A stretch of 64,000 nt of DNA, from positions 3,596,001 to 3,660,000 of the forward strand of contig NZ_CP011789.1 in NCBI RefSeq assembly GCF_001636055.1, in the 5' to 3' direction. Shown one piece after another: positions 59,318 to 64,000 of this stretch. Within the stretch, counting starts at the first letter, position 1. Every line of letters starts with the position of its first letter. The position numbers and the translations under genes were made by a program. Source of the stretch: Pseudomonas putida (GTDB lineage Bacteria > Pseudomonadota > Gammaproteobacteria > Pseudomonadales > Pseudomonadaceae). The notes beneath the pieces were generated by a model that worked only from the letters and a program-made list of their open reading frames with translations, did no database searches and was not told where the DNA came from.

Positions 59318-60517
59318 ATGAGCATCGAGTTCTTCACCCGCCTGCCACTGCATGGCGAAACGCAGTTTCTTCCCGGCGACAGCCGCAACCGCGGCGACTG
59401 GCACCCGGGCGGGCCGAGCACCGGCGCGGTATCGGGGTTCGCCGTGGGTGATCACTTCACCTACATCGACTACCTCGGCCAGGTGGCCCGCGCCGCCGAG
59501 ATCAACGGCTTCGGCGGCGCGCTGATGGTCAACGCCCCCAGCGGCGAGGAGCCCTGGACGGTGTGCTCGCTGCTGGCCCGCGAGACCCGGACACTGAAGT
59601 TCGTCACAGCCTTCCAGCCCTATCACTACACGCCCTGGGTCGCGGTGCAGCAGGCGGCGACCTACCAGCGAGCCACCGGCAACCGCCTGGTCTGGAACAT
59701 CATCAACGGCGGCTCGGACGCGATCCAGCGCCAGGTCGGCGACTACGAAAGCCACGATGACCGTTATGCGCGCGCCACCGAGTTCATGGATGTCGTCAGG
59801 GGTTACTGGCACAACGAGCAGTTCCACTACGACGGGAAGTACTACCACGCCGACGGCGGTGGCCTGCGCGGGCCGCTGAGGAAGGCCGAGTTGCCGCTGA
59901 TCTGCACCGCCGGCTCGTCGGTCGCGGCGCGTGAGTTCGCCGCCAAGCATGCCGACTTCTACCTGATGCGCGCCGAGCACCCGGACGAAATCGCCGCGCT
60001 GATCGCCGACATCCGCGCCCGCGCATTGAAGTACGGACGCAACGACATCCGCTTCGGCCTATCGATCGATGTGATCGCCCGCGAGACCGAGACCCTGGCC
60101 CGCGCCGAGGCGCAGCGCTTCTTCGACGAAGGCATCGCCAAGGGCGCGGTCAAGGCCAGGGCCGCCCACGCTGGCCTGCGCACGGCACGCAAGCTCAGCT
60201 ACGAGCAAGGCTTTACCGACAAGGGCGATACCCCCGGCATCGACGACTTCTTCATCCATCCCAATGTCTGGACCGGCTTCGGCTACATCGGCATCCCACC
60301 CGGCTGCGCCCTGGTCGGCAGCTACGAGAACGTGGTGGCGCGGATCCGCGAGTACAACGCCATCGGCATCGACCTGTTCTTCCTCGCCGGCTACCCGCAC
60401 CTGGAAGAGGCCTATCGGATCGGCGAGCACATCCTGCCGCACTTCCGTGGCGAGCGCGCCGCCCTCGCCCGCCTGCCTGAAACGCCCGTGCAACTGCACG
60501 CGGCCAACGGAGCCTGA
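59318..60517 (+). CDS. LLM-class flavin-dependent monooxygenase, SsuD/SfnG-like
   Basis: 399 residues of luciferase-like TIM barrel. Features are VAVQQAATYQRATGNRLVWNIING, the SsuD-like segment VVRGYWHNEQFHYDGKYYH, CTAGSSVAAREFAAKHADFY and HPNVWTGFGYIGIPPGCALVGSY. It should use FMNH2 and oxygen to cleave a carbon-sulfur bond and release sulfite. A strong AAGGAGG lies 6 nt before the ATG. No flavin reductase gene is adjacent, so a reductase elsewhere must supply FMNH2. Confidence 0.88.
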   Translation: MSIEFFTRLPLHGETQFLPGDSRNRGDWHPGGPSTGAVSGFAVGDHFTYIDYLGQVARAAEINGFGGALMVNAPSGEEPWTVCSLLARETRTLKFVTAFQPYHYTPWVAVQQAATYQRATGNRLVWNIINGGSDAIQRQVGDYESHDDRYARATEFMDVVRGYWHNEQFHYDGKYYHADGGGLRGPLRKAELPLICTAGSSVAAREFAAKHADFYLMRAEHPDEIAALIADIRARALKYGRNDIRFGLSIDVIARETETLARAEAQRFFDEGIAKGAVKARAAHAGLRTARKLSYEQGFTDKGDTPGIDDFFIHPNVWTGFGYIGIPPGCALVGSYENVVARIREYNAIGIDLFFLAGYPHLEEAYRIGEHILPHFRGERAALARLPETPVQLHAANGA

Positions 60518-60521
60518 GCCC

Positions 60522-62075
60522 ATGACCAGGGACGGTTACCCCCTGAGCCGGCGCAGCTTCCTCGGCCATACCGGCGTGCTAGCGGGCGGGCTGTTGGTCG
60601 GTTGCGGCCCCAGCGACAGCCCGGCCACCGCAGTCGCCGACCAGCCACGCCACGGCGGGCGCCTGCGCCTGGGTATCATCGACGGCAACCAGAGCGGCAA
60701 CCTCGACGCCCACAAGCCCATCGGCAGCGGCATCGTGCGAGGCTTTGCGCTGTACAGCAAACTGTGGGAATGGGACGAGCAGATGCAGCCGCGCCTGGCC
60801 CTGGCCGAGTTCGCCGAGCCCAACGCCGATGCCAGCGGCTGGACCCTGCGCCTGAAGCAGGGCCTGGAGTTCCACCATGGCAAGACCATCGATGCCGACG
60901 ACCTGATCTTCTCCATCCGCCGCCTCACCGATCCGCAACTGGCCTCGCCCTATGCGGCGCTGCTGCACTGGGTCGATCGTGACCATCTGGAGAAGCTCGA
61001 CGAGCGCACTGTGCGCCTGCGTTTTCGCGAAGGCCGTAGCTACCTGCCGCTGCCCGAGACCTGGGTCAATTTCGGCGGCATCGTGCCGGTGGACTACCAT
61101 CCGGTCAGCAATCCAGTCGGCGCCGGGCCGTTCAAGCTCAAGAGTTTTACCCCTGGGCAACGCTCGCTGTTCACCCGTTTCGACAACTACTTCAAGCCGA
61201 ACAAGCCTTACGCGGACGAGTTGGAGATCATCGACTTCAAGGATCAGACCGGGCGCCTGGCGGCCCTGCGCGCCGGGCAGATCGACATGGCCAATGTCAT
61301 GTCCACCGAGCACCTGCAGGTGCTGCAGGCCGACCCGCGGCTGACCCTGCTCAAGTCGGTGAGTGGCAACTGGCTGTCGTTCGACATGAACACCGCCAAG
61401 GCGCCGTTCGACGACCCACGGGTACGCGAGGCCTTCCGCCTGCTGGCTGACCGTGAGGAGCTGGTACGCCGTGCGCTGAACGGTCAGGGTCGCGTGGCGA
61501 ATGACCTGTACGCCCCCTTCGACCCAACCTTCAACAACGCCCTCGGCCCGCGGCCGCACGACCCGCAGCGGGCCGCGCAGTTGCTGCGCGAGGCAGGCCA
61601 CGAACAGCTGGAGGTGGAGCTGGTGACCACACCCGGGCCGGGACTCGCCTCGGCGCTGGTACTGGCCGAGCAGGCCAAACGCATCGGCGTCACCCTCAAG
61701 GTGCGCCAGGTTGACCTGGCAACGTTCCAGGGGCCGCAGCGCGACGACTGGACCTTGAGCACCGGGGGCAGCATCGGTGCGCCGTTCCTGGCCAGCGCCA
61801 TCCATACCGATGCGCCGTTCGCGGTGACCAACAAGACCCACTTCCACGACGCGCAATTCAGCGAGGCGTTTCTCGCCGCCATGGCCCAGCCGGACCTGGA
61901 GAAGCGCAAAGTGCTGGTGCACCGCGCGCAAGAGATCCAGTACCAGCGCGGCGGGATGCTGATCTGGGGTTACGCCGACCTGCTCGACAGCGTCAGCAAC
62001 CGCGTCGGCGGGGCGCAGCCGGAGCGCTCGCTGTTCAGTACCTGGCGGTTCGAAAGTTTGTGGCTCAAGTCATGA
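60522..62075 (+). CDS. Orphan Dpp-type ABC substrate-binding lipoprotein with Tat signal
   Basis: 517 residues. The start SRRSFLGHTGVLAGGLLVGC holds a twin-arginine motif followed by a lipobox Cys (C28), so it is folded before export. The SBP_bac_5 body has LRLKQGLEFHHGKTIDADDLIFSIRR and VGAGPFKLKSF. It starts 4 nt after the monooxygenase stop. No permease or ATPase follows. It may use the Dpp-type permeases at 31002-34551, which have their own binding protein. Confidence 0.87.
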   Translation: MTRDGYPLSRRSFLGHTGVLAGGLLVGCGPSDSPATAVADQPRHGGRLRLGIIDGNQSGNLDAHKPIGSGIVRGFALYSKLWEWDEQMQPRLALAEFAEPNADASGWTLRLKQGLEFHHGKTIDADDLIFSIRRLTDPQLASPYAALLHWVDRDHLEKLDERTVRLRFREGRSYLPLPETWVNFGGIVPVDYHPVSNPVGAGPFKLKSFTPGQRSLFTRFDNYFKPNKPYADELEIIDFKDQTGRLAALRAGQIDMANVMSTEHLQVLQADPRLTLLKSVSGNWLSFDMNTAKAPFDDPRVREAFRLLADREELVRRALNGQGRVANDLYAPFDPTFNNALGPRPHDPQRAAQLLREAGHEQLEVELVTTPGPGLASALVLAEQAKRIGVTLKVRQVDLATFQGPQRDDWTLSTGGSIGAPFLASAIHTDAPFAVTNKTHFHDAQFSEAFLAAMAQPDLEKRKVLVHRAQEIQYQRGGMLIWGYADLLDSVSNRVGGAQPERSLFSTWRFESLWLKS

Positions 62076-62090
62076 TCACGCGCTGTCTGG

Positions 62091-62207
62091 GCCGGCCCTA
62101 TCGCGGGACAAGCCCGCTCCCACCGATACCCCACCGATCTCCCAGACCACGGGGTACCTGTGGGAGCGGCGGTTTGGCGCGCCGACTTGTCCCGCGATAG
62201 GGCCGGC
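62091..62207. repeat. REP pair with 22-bp outer inverted repeat
   Basis: GCCGGCCCTATCGCGGGACA with AG (62091-62112) pairs exactly with 62186-62207. Inner arms GCTCCCAC and GTGGGAGC also pair. It follows the binding-protein gene by 15 nt. The remaining 84 bases to the next gene show no clear promoter. Confidence 0.75.
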
Positions 62208-62291
62208 ACACCCCCCACATAACCCCAAAAACAACCGCAGGCGCGGCTGCGCCCCACCTCCATTCCACCCTACCCGAACGAGGCCCACTCC

Positions 62292-64000
62292 ATGCCCCGC
62301 GCAGCCCTGCACCCTGCATTCGCCCTGCTGGCCCTGGCCAGCACCCCGTTGCTGGCCGACGACACGGTCCTGCAAACCGTCACCGTCCAGGCCGAACAAC
62401 CCGACGACGACGCCCTGCCCACTCGCCCACCCTCATCGATCTACGGCGGCCTCGAAGCCAAGGTGCTCGACACCCCACGTTCGGTCACCCAGGTCAACGC
62501 CGAGCAACTGGCTCGCGACCCGATCCGCAGTGCCGACGACCTGGTCAAGTACGCCCCCGGCATCACCCGCGGCGGCGGCCAGAACGCCGGTATCGCCCCG
62601 CAGATGCGCGGCCAGAACAGCGAAGTGTTCCAGGACGGCCAGCGCGCCTATGGCGTACGCCACCCTGCCAACTTCAACGCCTATGAGGGCGCCGACATCG
62701 TGGCCGGCCCCTCGTCGGTCACCTACGGCTCGGTCAGCGGCAGCGGCGGCTACGTCAACTACCTGAGCAAGAAGCCCGACTTCGAACGTTTTCGCACCAA
62801 GCTCTCCGGTGAAATCGGCAGCTGGATCCCCGACGGCGAATCGCGCGATGCGACCAAATTCAGCATCGACAACACAGGCCCAATCAGCGACAACCTCGCC
62901 TACCGGGTCAGCATCACCCGCCAGCGCCAGGAAGACTTCTACGACAACGTCGAGAACAACTTCGACGCCTTCTACGGCGCCCTGGCCTTTCGCAACGACC
63001 ATGTGCGGGTGGACTGGAACGCCGCCTACGACGATTACTACGACTACAACATCACCCACGGCTGGAACCGCGCCACCCAGGACCTGGTCGACCACGGCAA
63101 GTACTACGCCGGCCGCGCCACACCGATCATCCAGAACGGCAATACGCTGTGGTCGCCGGTGCTGTCCTCCGGTGCCAGCGACGCCCAGGTGCTGGGCTGG
63201 GTGCAACGCCAGCGCAATGCCCAAGGGCAGTATTCGGTGGTCAACGGCAGCTTCCAGGGCGCGTCGCCCAACACCCAGGCCAACCCCGGCAGCCTGCGCG
63301 GCTGGGTCTACGACCCGTCGCTGGAAGGCAACGGCCTGACCTCGCTGTCGTCGCAGACCGGCCAGCGCGCCCAGGATGAGAACCGCTCAAGACGCTTCAC
63401 CACGCAACTGCGCATCGAAGGAGAGCTGACACCGTCGATTACCCTGACCAACAGCACCTTCTACCAGCACTCCACCGACACCACCGATGCGGTAGGCGCC
63501 TTCCAGGTCCAGGGCAAGGACGACATCTTCGACAACCGCTTCGAGTTCCGCGCCCGCGGGCAATGGCAGCTCGGCGGCCTGACCCTGGTCGACGACAGCA
63601 ACAGCGGCCTGATCTATCGCCGCGAATCGAACCAGTCGATCGCCGCCAACAACAGCTTCGGCTCGACCATCAACGCCTACGACCTGACCCAGGACCCGCG
63701 CCTGAAAAACCCAGGCGACCTGCTCGGCCTCGCCGGTCGCAACCCCGCCGGCGGCAACGCGGCCTGGATCGGCCAGCCCGGTGTGGCGCAGTTCTCCAAT
63801 CTCTACGGCTGGCTCAACCTGCCGGCCATGTACCCGGCCGGGCATGGCCTGTACGCCGAATCCATCGCGCCGTACACCGCCGACAGCACCTGGACCACCA
63901 AGACCCTGTTCAGCCAGCACAACCTGCGCCTGGGCGAACGTGCAGGCCTGAACATCGGCGCCAGCCGCAGCTGGATCGACGCACGCATCGAGAACCCCTT
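62292..64000 (+). CDS. TonB-dependent receptor, N-terminal 569 residues (runs off the window)
   Basis: The frame from ATG 62292 stays open to the window edge, so the gene is cut by the end. The signal peptide ends near STPLLA. The plug has a TonB-box-like VTVQA, TPRSVTQVNAEQLARDPIRSADDLVKYAPG, MRGQNSEVFQDGQRA and EGADIVAGPSSVTYGSVSGSGGYVNYLSKKP. Barrel strands then follow. No signalling domain. Because it follows the SsuA-LLM-SBP run on the same strand, it may carry the sulfur compound through the outer membrane rather than a siderophore. A REP pair between them leaves operon membership open. Confidence 0.88.
   Translation, partial: MPRAALHPAFALLALASTPLLADDTVLQTVTVQAEQPDDDALPTRPPSSIYGGLEAKVLDTPRSVTQVNAEQLARDPIRSADDLVKYAPGITRGGGQNAGIAPQMRGQNSEVFQDGQRAYGVRHPANFNAYEGADIVAGPSSVTYGSVSGSGGYVNYLSKKPDFERFRTKLSGEIGSWIPDGESRDATKFSIDNTGPISDNLAYRVSITRQRQEDFYDNVENNFDAFYGALAFRNDHVRVDWNAAYDDYYDYNITHGWNRATQDLVDHGKYYAGRATPIIQNGNTLWSPVLSSGASDAQVLGWVQRQRNAQGQYSVVNGSFQGASPNTQANPGSLRGWVYDPSLEGNGLTSLSSQTGQRAQDENRSRRFTTQLRIEGELTPSITLTNSTFYQHSTDTTDAVGAFQVQGKDDIFDNRFEFRARGQWQLGGLTLVDDSNSGLIYRRESNQSIAANNSFGSTINAYDLTQDPRLKNPGDLLGLAGRNPAGGNAAWIGQPGVAQFSNLYGWLNLPAMYPAGHGLYAESIAPYTADSTWTTKTLFSQHNLRLGERAGLNIGASRSWIDARIENP

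Overview
The window looks like chromosomal DNA of a Pseudomonas of the P. putida group. The basis is gene content and order: cti next to metH, nfuA close by, a muxABC-opmB type RND system, tpx, a Pseudomonas-type DUF1652 protein, several TonB-dependent siderophore receptors, and GC-rich REP repeats with the core GCGGGCAAGCCCGC or its complement. The assignment is by recognition; no database search was run. About 50 protein genes were found. No tRNA, rRNA, CRISPR array, insertion sequence or prophage was seen.

Layout. Positions 1-14860 carry accessory metabolism: the end of an NCS1 permease, a class II aldolase divergent from an Old-Yellow-Enzyme-type dienoyl reductase homologue with its XRE-cupin regulator, a PstS-like protein fused to an OmpA domain, a LysR/AEC transporter pair, a SleB-like hydrolase, a TonB receptor, a CAP-domain protein, a VOC protein, a lone tyrosine recombinase, and DUF1345 and DUF1652 proteins. 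Positions 14851-29660 hold an MHYT-GGDEF-EAL protein, the four-gene RND tripartite efflux operon with ATGA overlaps at every junction, thiol peroxidase, an HAAAP-type amino acid transporter and an aromatic aminotransferase.

Positions 29780-36235 are one minus-strand operon: a complete Opp/Dpp-type ABC importer followed by an SfnB/SfnC-like flavin monooxygenase. A good sigma-54 promoter (36220-36235) precedes it. Positions 36437-47086 hold a LysE exporter, a Fur-controlled TonB receptor, a YeeE/YedE (TsuA-like) transporter, a zinc-independent L36 with a Zur-like box, two methyltransferases, AzlCD with an AraC regulator, and the copper proteins SCO and PCu(A)C. Positions 47372-55420 are nfuA, an acyltransferase, cti and metH.

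Positions 55475-64000 form a second sulfur-type module. An SfnR-like sigma-54 activator is divergent from an SsuA-like binding protein, a secreted lipase-like hydrolase, an SsuD/SfnG-like LLM monooxygenase, an orphan Dpp-type binding protein and a TonB receptor that runs off the window. A sigma-54-like promoter (56793-56808) lies upstream of this module.

The most interesting inference is that these two modules, about 20 kb apart, belong to one sigma-54/SfnR-type organosulfur scavenging regulon. The second module has binding proteins and an outer-membrane receptor but no permease or ATPase. The first has a full Dpp-type permease set that could serve it.
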